Of a stretch of 64,000 bases of DNA, positions 1 through 9,479 are shown in pieces (within the stretch, counting starts at the first letter, position 1; each line of letters opens with the position of its first letter). The notes beneath the pieces were generated by a model that saw only the letters and a program-made list of their open reading frames with translations, was not told the DNA's origin and ran no database searches. Position numbers and translations under genes: made by a program. This DNA comes from Epiperipatus broadwayi. Its lineage: Eukaryota > Onychophora > Udeonychophora > Euonychophora > Peripatidae. The DNA is taken from assembly GCA_028023455.1 (NCBI GenBank), contig JAQFVV010000233.1, positions 868,001 through 932,000 on the forward strand, written 5' to 3'.

Positions 1-2689
1 GTTATAATGCTTATTATACCATCCTGCTTGAGTAATTTGCCTTAGAGCGGAGCTTTGGTTCGCGGCTCGCTAGAGTAGACTGCTTCCGTTAGGAGTGGTA
101 CAAGTTATCATCTATCAGGTTAAAAGATAAGCAAGAATAGATTATTAGTAAGAATAATAAAAATATATTGTTTGATTAAGTTTTTAAAAAAATTAAATTT
201 ACTTATCTAAAAAGTAAATATATTTTTTTGATTTTAAAATATGTTGCGGTCGATAAAACCAATAGAAAACAAACTGGTTGATAATACGTAAAATATTTCA
301 AAAATAAACTTGATTACAAACGGAGGAAGAGATTGTTTGTTTAGGCTTGTCTACGTAAAAATTAAATACAGTAAATATTACTTTGTGATTTTTGATGAGT
401 TATTTAAAAGACAATGTTTTAAAAATATTATAGGGTTCGTTCATTTTATATGAAAATTTAATAAAGTGTATATTTGTGTTTTTCTTTATAGTAATCAGTC
501 ATTGATTCTTTTAGCTTTCAGATTTTAATCATTCTATTTAGAGTTACAAATTTTTAATTTTTTTTAACTAATATTATACTGTATATTACACCTTATATGT
601 GAATATTTTAAGCGCACAGCACCATATATAAACATTATTTGAACTAACTAGAAAGGATGTTGAATAAAATAATAATTAATATTTCTTAACATAAAAGAAA
701 AAATAATACTCTCGTACAAATACAGAAAAAATATATAAAAGGATCTCGGTCTTAACTTTGTATTAAAAAAAGGGGATAATGCATATTTCAGCCAGTGGAG
801 TAGTCTTCTCGAGAATCCTTTGGTTATTGCTTTCTTGAAAAACCCTAAAGAAGAGTAACGTGTTTTTGCAATATATGTAAAGCTTTGTTTATTTACATTC
901 ACTTATTTTGTTTCGTACTATTTCAGTTAATTAATGTAGATTTAATCTGTTACACTCTTTATATTCTTAGAATTAGATGCATTTCAAAGTACTAAAAAGA
1001 GAAAAGTGACCAATTAAAACCTTCTCTTGCTATATTTGTAAGATTAAATTTTAAAGTACAATAATCAAAGTGGGATATAATTAGAATTTTTTAAAAAGCA
1101 AAAACTGACGATTTGGTATAGATACACTATTTTTCAGCAACAATTTTCAGAGAAAAAAGCAAATAAATAAATGAGAATAATATTTAAATGACTAGAGTAG
1201 TTATTAAACTTCTTGCATAAAAAAACTTGGTAATTAATATGTTTAAACTGAAAATTTTAACAAATATATATCTTATATATATGAATCGTTTAAAAGATAG
1301 GGGATTGTTATACTTTGATTTACAAATGGCAAACTTATTGCAGTCACATATATTAAATTCCTAAATAACTGATTCTTAGCAGTTACTCCTAGACAAAGGA
1401 TGATTTTAATACCTCTTTTACACTCGTATTAAATTTATTATTATAAAAAATAAAAATAATCGAATGATCAGACAGGGTACAGTCCTGTAGATTTCAAGCC
1501 CCAAAGCCTGCCACTCTAAAACACTCAAACCATTGTTGTTGTTATTATTAGATGCAGTCACGTTTGTATTAATCCTTGATGATCATATAAAAGTATTTCT
1601 TTAAAATGACATATCCCTTGTCTTATTGTCATGCTACATTTATTATTAGAGTGATGAATTCCGCTGCTTCATTATTAGTAATAATCGTCTTCCATCATCA
1701 ATCTTTCCTAGAATAACATATTTCTCTAAAGAATTCGATCATCCTACAATGGAACTAAAATAACACAATTGCAATCTAATCATTTGTGCTGAAGCAGAGT
1801 GCATATGTTAAGAAATATTTACTTGATAGTTTTTCTTGCTATTTAGTATTTTCAATAATATCAGTCATTTTCTTTCAGTTTATACTTTATTGTCCAACTT
1901 TCTTATGCTGAGGGGGGGGGGCATTGCTTGAATAAATTTGATCTTATTTTTTTTTAATGTTTTCATTGATAAATATTTATTTTTTATTCAAGGTACTTAT
2001 ATATTACTCTAGTGGTGAGATTTCATATACGTATTAGTCTGGCATTATTTGTTTGGAAAAATGATGACCTATAATTTTATTTACTAAAAATTCTATAAAC
2101 ATCTCTCTATTAACATGCATTTACGTTTTTTTTTTTGTGATAAATTATCTTTCACCATCTAAATTTATAATGATTTTATATTTTAGAAAAGGCAACCTAT
2201 ATGAAACCAACATGCATTTACGTTTATTGCGAGAAATGATTTTCCTGCACGTAAACATTTAACAATCTAAATTTATTATCAGTGGTAACAAAAACAATAT
2301 ATATATACACTTAAATTACTATATATACTAGATAAGTTCAATATATATAGATTTAATCATGTAATACTGTCCATTTACAAAATGTTGTTTTTTAGCATCA
2401 TTGCTGTGGACTGAACTTTCTTACCTCAACCCACATTCAGCAACAAATGGCAACTCTCTTTCAACAATCCTGAATGAAACACTGCCATTGTTTACTTTAA
2501 AATTAGCAGTAAAACCACATATTGACTAATAACTTTTTTCTTTTCGGAATATTATCTAATATTCATTCACAAAATTAATTCATATTTTTTTTGGAAGATT
2601 GTAAATGTGTTTAAATCAGATTTTTATATGCATATGTATTCATGTCATTGATTTTCATCACCACTGGACTGATACTTAAGTTCCTTATA
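1..2689. other. AT-rich intergenic DNA, no gene seen
   Basis: I see no supportable gene here. The open frames are short and have the composition expected of AT-rich noncoding DNA. A homopolymer G tract lies near 1912-1921. A loose duplication of about 100 bases sharing a short CATGCATTTACGTTT block lies around 2110-2290. Confidence 0.6.
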
Positions 2690-3835
2690 TAATACAATAT
2701 TTATTATAATATATTCAGAAGTAAACCAATCTTCACTCATGCACTGTTTAATGTAAACTGATGCACACTCACCTGAATTAAAGAACAAGTGAATCAATCA
2801 CTTGTCCTTCAACCTTATCTATATATAAGCCAACCTTTGCTTAGTATGCATTATTCAGGGCTTGAGTCTATTATACACCTGATTTTTAAAACAATGTTCA
2901 AATTGTACAAATGTAATTCAAATATTACAGGGAGAGAAGATTTATCATATTTAACTACCTGCAATAACATATAAAAATTTAGAATCTAAACACAATGATA
3001 AATATTTATTTTTATACAGCACAATATTTATTGTAATATATTTGGAAATAAATCAATCTTCACACATGGACTATTTAATATAAATTGACATGCAATCACC
3101 TGTAAGCAAAGATTTTAAACAACAAGTGAATCACTCATCCTTCAATCTTATCTATATATAAGCCAACCTTTGCTTACAGTGCATTATTCAGGACTTGAAT
3201 CTATTATATGCCTATTTTTTTAAATGATGTTCAAATTGTACAAATGTAATTCAAATATTACAGGTAGTTAAAAATAATGTAAATTCTCTCTCCTGTAATA
3301 TTTGAATTATGTTTGTACAATTTGAACATCATTTCAAAAATCAGGCATATACTAGCTAGACTCAAGTCCTGAATAATGCATGGTAAGTAAAGATTGGCTT
3401 AAGATCATTGCTTATTAATGAGTTCACATCAATTTATATTAACAACACGTGTCAAGATTGGTTTATTTCCAAATATAACACAATAAATACTGCGCTGTAT
3501 ATAAAATAAATATTTAATCAATGTATTTAGATTCTAAATTATTATATGTTAATTGCAGATGGTTAATAATGAGATAAATTCTTTCCCCTTTAATATTTGA
3601 ATTACATTTGTACAATTTGAACATCATTTTAAAAATCAGACATATAATAGAATCAAGGTCTGAATAATGCATGGTAATTAAAAATTGGCTTATATATAGC
3701 TATGCTTGAAGAACAAATGATTTCCTTGTTTTTTAAAATCTTTGCTTACTGTGTGAGTGTGCATCAATTTACATTAAACAGCACATCTGAGAAGATTGAT
3801 TTATTTCCTAATATATTATTATAAACATATTTTCC
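2690..3835. repeat. Four-unit inverted repeat array (++--)
   Basis: Four diverged copies of a unit of roughly 280-300 bp lie side by side. Two are in one orientation (about 2690-2997 and 2998-3275) and two are inverted (about 3285-3545 and 3546-3835). Shared blocks include the run around CAAATTGTACAAATGTAATT and the run around TATATATAAGCCAACC, each seen directly in the first two units and as its reverse complement in the last two. The centre of symmetry is near 3275-3285. No coding potential is visible. The layout resembles the hammerhead-repeat clusters in this window, but I found no hammerhead core here. Confidence 0.75.
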
Positions 3836-4149
3836 TATATCTAAAATTTTTTTATAACTTTTTTATAATCAGATTTTACTGATTATAAAATAAAAATTAT
3901 TAAAACAAAATGTATAATCTTTCCCTTTGGTGGATGCTTCTAAGTAAGATTTAAAAATCACTTCAAATTTGATTTTTTATTAAAAACAACAACAAAAACA
4001 TTAGATAATAAATTAATTTACTAATATATATATATATTAAAAACATAAAATGTACAGAGATATCAAAAAATAGACATTAAATTCAATACAAAAATATTAA
4101 TTGTAAATTTTTTACCTTTGGTATGAATATTGATGCAAAACTTTTGATA

Positions 4150-4545
4150 CAGCAGTGCCACCCAGGGGCAAGCCAGAGTAATTAATGGATGCAAGAAGGT
4201 TTGTGCATAAAATCCCTGACTAGTTCCTACTCATCTGATATCCCCAGACTAGTTTCTAGCTTGTAGCTTTCATGAGTGATGATTTTTGGTTCTGACAGCT
4301 CTCCACCTAGATCTTAGGATTATAATACAACTCTCCAGCAGCTGCCTTTTACTTATTTAGTTAACTATAAAGCTATGAGTCCAAAATGAACACACAATAA
4401 TGTTTTTAATCTAAGTTCATTCACTTGTATAATCATATAAATCTGAATTCAGTTCAGCAACCATATATTTTGGTGTCTGTATAGAGAGTTTTACCTCTGT
4501 TTTAACAGCTTGTGTAAGCATAAGAAATGATCATGTGATGTTTAG
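4150..4545 (-). repeat. Hammerhead-bearing repeat, single copy
   Basis: This is a minus-strand copy of the approximately 450-bp repeat family found also at 8520-9345, 12814-14232 and 62735-63115. The body reads on the minus strand from about 4480 back to 4150. A short plus-strand piece (about 4480-4545, containing the TTTTACCTCTGTTTTAACAG segment) is joined to its upstream end, the head-to-head pattern seen at the other loci. The unit carries a degenerate hammerhead motif and no ORF. Confidence 0.75.
4233..4291 (-). ncRNA. Degenerate hammerhead ribozyme (G5 lost)
   Basis: On the minus strand the hammerhead layout is recognisable, but the core reads CTCATGA instead of CTGANGA, so the catalytic G5 is replaced by C. 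The GAAAC-TA-GTC stem III and cleavage-site block is intact. Stem II reads AGCT-ACA-AGCT, which still pairs although its sequence differs from the other copies. Predicted inactive. Confidence 0.6.
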
Positions 4546-5049
4546 TAGTATGAAAATTACAATACTTAATGTTTCCAACAATACTGATACTAAAAATTTT
4601 TGATAGTTATATTTGAAAAAAAATGCAAGCAAAAAGGATAAGCTATTCAGTTTAAAGCATTTTTAGACACATCACTGTCTGGGACCACTATCTCATGTAA
4701 TTGTAATAATGATGCGGTACACATTTAATCCTTCAAAATGCACATCTTATATATATATAAATCTAGTTTCTAGTGCAAATACAAGTGCATTTGAAACAGT
4801 AAATTATAAACTGCAATGAACATTTATCAGTAAGCTTTATCTTAAAGTGCAATGTCTAGGAAGTGCCCTAATTGATGTAATATTTATTTGTAAATATGTA
4901 ATTGCCATTTGAATAATATTATATATGAGCAATGGCCTAAATAGCAAATTGAAAACCCAGAATTGAATAATATATCTAATGCAACTTTAAATCTGATGTT
5001 ATTTATTTTTATTTGGAGGAGATGGGAGGAAAAGCAACAAAAACAATAT

Positions 5050-5690
5050 ATTAAATGCTTTTATTTAACTTGAGACTTCGTTTGTTTGAAAATTTTGTAA
5101 CTAATTTTTTTTCTACTTCTACTGAATGAGATTTTCTTCAACTCACATTGAGCTTTGATGACATTGGAATACAAAAATGTGATATTTCAGGATTATTCTG
5201 TCTAACAATATAGATAGGCCACATTTCCAACTGCATTCAAAGTAATTTGGTAAGTTTTTGAGTCATGTACAATAAATAGATAATGCTACATTTTTAAAGC
5301 AAACACTTTCCTTTGATTTGAAGAAGAAATTTTAGGAACATTTATAGTTAATTAAAATAAAAAGAAAAAAAATAAATAATGAAATTTTAATTTATTTTGA
5401 TTGTTTATGTAAAACTTGTTTTTTAAAACCATTATCTTCATAAAAACAAGAATCTCATAAACAATTTTAAATGATTACTTCTACTAAATGGATTTTCAAA
5501 TTTTGTACATGTGTTGGCATTGATAACAATGCAATATTTCTGGATTGTTCAGCTAATAATGTTGGTGAATTTCAAACTGCATTCAAATTAATTCAGTAAC
5601 TTTTGAGTGATATTCAATAAATAGCATAGTCATTAATTTAACTCATATGAGACTTTTAGCAAACTTCTTTATTCAAATGTTTCCTTGTAA
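5050..5690. repeat. Dimeric interspersed repeat, copy 1
   Basis: Two diverged monomers with a period of about 370 bp share blocks such as CTTCTACTGAATG / CTTCTACTAAATG, a following ATATTTC(A/T)GGATT block, and CATTCAAA(G/T)TAATT(T/C)(G/A)GTAA. A related dimer lies at 40280-40830 in the same orientation. No ORF is seen. It may be a short satellite-like or retroposed dimer, but the class is unknown. Confidence 0.6.
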
Positions 5691-5775
5691 AAATAAAAAA
5701 AATTGGAAAAGATTTTAAATACCATTTTTATATTATATCTGATTTCACCAAACATTAAAAACTAAAAAGTAATAT

Positions 5776-6475
5776 ATATATATACACAGTACAATTTACA
5801 TAAATTATATTCTTTTAGAAGTACTTTTGACTATACACTTTGTAGTCTTTATCAAGTATATAACACTAAATAATCAAAACGAGACAACCTTTAATAATAC
5901 CCATAGTTCAATTCAGATTTCCCACAATTCTGTTATCTTAACATTTGATGACTGGCAATTCATTAACATTTGACAATTTCTTGAAATCAACATAGCCTCT
6001 TTTATTTTATGTTTATTATGACAATGTTCGATTTGAATAATTTTCATATTTTTATAATCAAATTTAAATCCATATTGACAAGATTTATTATGATCAAATA
6101 TAACAGATGATGAAGGTTTATTTACATCTATTCCAGATTGATTCTCTTTTTGAATTCTATTATATAAAAGCATATGCTCTTTTATTCTCTTCTCAAATAT
6201 ACACTTAGATTCACCAATGTATTGTATGCCACATCCACATATCAATCTATATATAATAGAATTTTGATTAAACTTTGAATTTTGAATTTTAGAATTATTA
6301 AGTAATCTATTTATGGTATTTGTAGAGAAAAAAGCAATATGACACAAACCATTATAAATTTTCCTAATAAACTTGACTTGCTCATCTGATATAAATGGCA
6401 TTGAAATCCATTTCATTTTGATATTTTTATTTTTAATTTTATTATAGTGTTGATTTCTTTTAAATCCTTTAATAA
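5776..6475. repeat. Left inverted arm of the PLE
   Basis: This is the reverse complement of about 7441-8150. It runs from the middle of the PLE ORF through the stop codon and 3' untranslated sequence, including the short hairpin GACTATACACTTTGTAGTC. Near-identity of the arms suggests a fairly recent insertion. Confidence 0.85.
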
Positions 6476-6506
6476 AATTTATAAATGAAATTTTAAAAAA
6501 AGCCAA
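5913..6506 (-). pseudogene. Inverted partial PLE ORF, GIY-YIG endonuclease end
   Basis: This minus-strand frame encodes the C-terminal part of the same PLE protein as the plus-strand copy, including the GIY-YIG block (YRLICGCGIQYIGES) and its downstream R and EH positions. It lacks the whole RT domain. The first few residues come from unrelated sequence beyond the junction near 6475. Substitutions against the plus copy are few: Thr for Ser before INRLL, Lys for Arg and Ile for Thr after YIGES, and His for Arg before CHNK. It is a 5'-truncated inverted copy and not an independent gene. Confidence 0.85.
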
Positions 6507-6609
6507 GAATAAAGCTATTGATAATCATACATATTATAACTTATATCCATCATCTGCTATTTGCCCTAGGATATTTTCGAATATAAAGCTACATAAAGAA
6601 AATTATCCA

Positions 6610-8007
6610 TTGAGATTGATGGTTGATTTTGGTGGTGCATATTATTATCAAACATGTAGATATATTGAATTATTACTTCAAGATATTTTAGGTTTTGGAG
6701 AATATACTGTTTCATCATCATTTGATTTTGTAGATAAAATTAAGAATATAAATATAGATTTACATGACACAATTTGTACTTTTGATATAAATGAAATGTA
6801 TGGATCAATAGATAGAATAGAGTCAATTAATATTATTTATAATGCTCTTGTTTCAAAAAATGTAAAGTCTGATATTATAAATTTTATTATAAAAGTATTG
6901 CAGTTTATTGATAAAAATATTTATGTTAATTTTAATAATGAATATTATAAAATGAATTTTGGTTGGCCAATGGGTCTTCCTGCTGTTGCTCAAATTTGTA
7001 ATTTTGTTATATCAACATATGAAAGTAAAATTTTAAAACAATTGAAATATCAAGAAATTAAAGTATATCATAGATATGTGGATGATGTTTTTATTTGTGG
7101 AAAACAAGAAGTAATAATCGATTTATTTAATGAATTAAATGAGATTAAGGATATAAAATGGGTTATAACTAAAGAGAAATACAATTCCATAAAATTCTTG
7201 GATACTCAAGTTACACTTAATGATTACAGTTTGGATTATCTTATGTTAATTAAACCAATTGAAACTAGAGGTTTTATTCCATACGAATCACATGTACCTA
7301 TGTGTCATAAGCAGTCTGGATTGAAATCATTCTTATTTCAAAATGAAAAATTATGCAAATATTCTAGTGATAAAATTAAAAATGTACATTTATTTGTTAA
7401 TGACTTGTTGAAAATTGGTTATTATAAAAATGCTATTGCTAATATTATTAAAGGATTTAAAAGAAATCAACACTATAATAAAATTAAAAATAAAAATATC
7501 AAAATGAAATGGATTTCAATGCCATTTATATCAGATGAGCAGGTCAAGTTTATTAGGAAAATTTATAATGGTTTGTGTCATATTGCTTTTTTCTCTACAA
7601 ATAGCATAAATAGATTACTTAATAATTCTAAAATTCAAAATTCAAAGTTTAATCAAAATTCTATTATATATAGATTGATATGTGGATGTGGCATACAATA
7701 CATTGGTGAATCTAGGTGTACATTTGAGAAAAGAATAAAAGAGCATATGCTTTTATATAATAGAATTCAAAAAGAGAATCAATCTGGAATAGATGTAAAT
7801 AAACCTTCATCATCTGTTATATTTGATCATAATAAATCTTGTCAATATGGATTTAAATTTGATTATAAAAATATGAAAATTATTCAAATTGAACGTTGTC
7901 ATAATAAACATAAAATAAAAGAGGCTATGTTGATTTCAAGAAATCATCAAATGTTAATGAATTGCCAGTCATCAAATGTTAAGATAACAGAATTGTGGGA
8001 AATCTGA
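6610..8007 (+). CDS. PLE reverse transcriptase / GIY-YIG endonuclease, N-terminally truncated
   Basis: A 465-residue open frame for the polyprotein that copies PLE RNA and nicks target DNA. RT motifs, in order: motif A TFDINEMYGSI (Asp59), motif B GWPMGLPAVAQICNF (about 118-132), motif C RYVDDVF (about 155-161, catalytic Asp pair intact) and the PLE-type IKFLD block at 194-198. The GIY-YIG nuclease follows at about 353-382 (YRLICGCGIQYIGES, then R and EH). The frame stays open upstream of the first ATG back to about 6472 and encodes PLE-like sequence there (CPRIFSNIKLHKENYPL), so the ATG at 6610 is not the true start. A complete PLE protein is usually 700 residues or more, so the N-terminal region is missing. 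The catalytic residues that remain look intact, but the copy cannot be autonomous. Confidence 0.85.
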   Translation: MRLMVDFGGAYYYQTCRYIELLLQDILGFGEYTVSSSFDFVDKIKNINIDLHDTICTFDINEMYGSIDRIESINIIYNALVSKNVKSDIINFIIKVLQFIDKNIYVNFNNEYYKMNFGWPMGLPAVAQICNFVISTYESKILKQLKYQEIKVYHRYVDDVFICGKQEVIIDLFNELNEIKDIKWVITKEKYNSIKFLDTQVTLNDYSLDYLMLIKPIETRGFIPYESHVPMCHKQSGLKSFLFQNEKLCKYSSDKIKNVHLFVNDLLKIGYYKNAIANIIKGFKRNQHYNKIKNKNIKMKWISMPFISDEQVKFIRKIYNGLCHIAFFSTNSINRLLNNSKIQNSKFNQNSIIYRLICGCGIQYIGESRCTFEKRIKEHMLLYNRIQKENQSGIDVNKPSSSVIFDHNKSCQYGFKFDYKNMKIIQIERCHNKHKIKEAMLISRNHQMLMNCQSSNVKITELWEI

Positions 8008-8150
8008 ATTGAACTATGGGTATTATTAAAGGTTGTCTCATTTTGATTATTTAAATGTTATATAGTAGATAAAGACTACAAAGTGTATAGTCAAAAGTAC
8101 TTTTAAAAGAATATAATTTATGTAAATTGTACTGTATTTGGATATATATA
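7441..8150. repeat. Right inverted arm of the PLE
   Basis: This is the plus-strand counterpart of 5776-6475. It carries the GIY-YIG half of the ORF and about 140 bases of 3' untranslated sequence after the stop at 8007, including the hairpin GACTACAAAGTGTATAGTC. Confidence 0.85.
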
Positions 8151-8256
8151 TTGATTTGTATATTACATATATTGTGAAACGAATACAGATATCAAACTTT
8201 ATTTATTATATATATATATATTAATTCTAATATTTTCATGGATAAAAGATGTCATA

Positions 8257-8483
8257 TTATTATTACTATTTGCAGGATATTCCGTGTAGCGAAAAAGCTA
8301 AATGCTGACGTTTTAGTACAATATCAAGTACCTTCCTCAGAGTGTCCTCTTTCTCAAATCATAAGAATGTACGTGAGATTTAAAACCGTTTTTATCGTTT
8401 TCTTTCTCCTCATATTTAAATTCTATTGGTTGAGAAGTTTTAGCTTTTTCACTACACGGAATATCCCACAAATAGTAATAATA
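8257..8483. mobile_element. MITE-like element with ~40-bp terminal inverted repeats
   Basis: Left terminus TATTACTATTTGCAGGATAT continuing to GAAAAAGCTAAA (to about 8302) matches the reverse complement of the right terminus (about 8441-8483) with only three or four differences in about 40 bases. The core includes GGATATTCCGTGTAG. The interior of about 140 bp has no convincing coding sequence. The flanks are AT repeats, so no target-site duplication can be called. A short non-autonomous DNA transposon is the simplest reading; no autonomous partner is in the window. Confidence 0.65.
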
Positions 8484-8587
8484 TATATATATAATATTTA
8501 AAAAAAAACATTTTTATTTCATTCAAGCCAGAATAATCAATGGATGCCAAAAGACTTGTGCATAAAATCCCCATCTAATGTCTACTC

Positions 8588-8646
8588 ATCCAATATCCCC
8601 AGACTAGTTTCTGGCTTGTGGCCTTCATTAGTGAAGAGCCTTGGAT
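8588..8646 (-). ncRNA. Degenerate hammerhead ribozyme (G5 to A)
   Basis: Stem I, stem II (GGC/GCC), GAAAC and the GTC cleavage triplet are all preserved on the minus strand, but the core reads CTAATGA, losing catalytic G5. Predicted inactive. Confidence 0.7.
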
Positions 8647-9126
8647 CTGAGAGCACTGCACCTAGATATTAGAATCTAATGCAACCCTCCACCAGCCATC
8701 TTTTATCGCTACTTAGCTACAAAACTATGAGTCTTAAATTAAAAACACTATAATATTTTCAATCCAAGCTCATCAGCTTATTTAGTCATATAGGTCTGAA
8801 CTCAGTTCAGTACCAACACATTTTGGTATCTTTGGTTCTTTAATAACCATTGCCACTACTATCCTATTGGGCAGGATTGGTTTTAAGCCAATAAACATCA
8901 CATGATCACCATTTCTTATGCTTGCTTATAATTGTTATTAAAGACACCAAAATGTATAGGTACTGAACTGAGTTTTGACCTATATGATTATATAAGCTGA
9001 TGAGCTTGGGTTGAAAATATTATAGGGTTTTCAATTTAAGACTCATAGTTTTGTAGTTAAGTAGAGATAAATGGGGGCTGCTGGGGGGTTGCATTAGATC
9101 CTAAGATCTAGGTACAGTGCTCTCAG

Positions 9127-9185
9127 ATCCAAGCCTCCTCACTGATGAAGACCACAAGCCAGAAACTAGCCTGGGGATATTGGAT
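9127..9185 (+). ncRNA. Degenerate hammerhead ribozyme (cleavage triplet GCC)
   Basis: The CTGATGA and GAAA cores are intact, but the cleavage triplet is GCC instead of GTC, which breaks the A15.1-U16.1 pair. Stem II is weakened (GAC opposite GCC). Predicted inactive or very poor. Confidence 0.7.
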
Positions 9186-9349
9186 GAGTAGTCACTAGAT
9201 GGGGATTTTATGTAAAAGCCTTCTGGAATCCATTGACTACTCTGACTTGCACTGAATGGCAATACGTATAAAGAGTTTTACCTGTTTTAATAACAGTTAT
9301 AAGCACACATAAGAAATGGTGATTATGTGATATTTATTTCAAAAACTAA

Positions 9350-9475
9350 TGCATTAAAAGACAAAAAGTATTTTTTGATCACAATTTTGGTTGTAATATA
9401 TAACATTAAATATATAAGTGTGATGCATCCATAAATTAATTAATTCAACCAATGCAGTTTTTAATTTATGAAAGC
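9350..9475. repeat. Short interspersed repeat shared with 40960-41110
   Basis: This stretch shares an ordered set of blocks with 40960-41110: a TGCATTAAAA block, an A-rich stretch with TACTTTTT or TATTTTTT, ATTTTGGTTGT, and (T/A)ATCCATAAA(C/T)TAAT. Identity is moderate and the function unknown. Confidence 0.5.
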
Positions 9476-9479
9476 CTCA

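Larger units (their letters stand above)
5776..8150 (+). mobile_element. Penelope-like element (PLE) with inverted partial copy
   Basis: This is a Penelope-like retroelement of the GIY-YIG class. The main copy reads on the plus strand from about 6476 to 8150 and is 5' truncated: the reading frame is already inside the RT domain at the left junction. A second, 5'-truncated copy of its 3' portion lies inverted at about 5776-6475, head to head with the main copy, so the RT region is bracketed by about 700-bp inverted arms (5776-6475 and 7441-8150). The arms are nearly identical and differ at only a few residues in the GIY-YIG domain. Inverted or tandem partial copies are a known PLE habit. No hammerhead core was found in the arms. 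Confidence 0.85.
8520..9345. repeat. Hammerhead-repeat cluster, minus then plus unit
   Basis: Two units of the same repeat family are arranged head to head: a minus-strand unit (about 8520-8935) and a plus-strand unit (about 8936-9345). At the junction the minus segment ending TAATTGTTATTAAA meets the plus segment that continues GACACCAAAATG; the shared TTATTAAA suggests a template switch at microhomology. Each unit has one degenerate hammerhead motif. No ORF is present. Confidence 0.8.

Noticed and set aside
648-902. 84-codon minus-strand open frame
   Set aside because: Composition is typical of AT-rich noncoding DNA, with no domain, no repeat support and no neighbouring gene features.
1461-1560. 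tRNA/SINE-like stretch with TTCAAGCCCC and a GTTGTTGTTATTATTA tail
   Set aside because: Only a weak B-box-like match with no A box or stem closure. Not enough to call.
2789-2974. 61-codon plus-strand frame
   Set aside because: Lies inside the first unit of the ++-- repeat; the second unit does not preserve the frame.
5776-8150. Search for a hammerhead ribozyme in the PLE arms
   Set aside because: Neither strand shows CTGANGA followed by GAAA at suitable spacing; only a small hairpin near the 3' end was seen.
8238-8501. 87-codon plus-strand frame
   Set aside because: Spans both inverted termini of the MITE-like element; the frame is explained by the repeat sequence.
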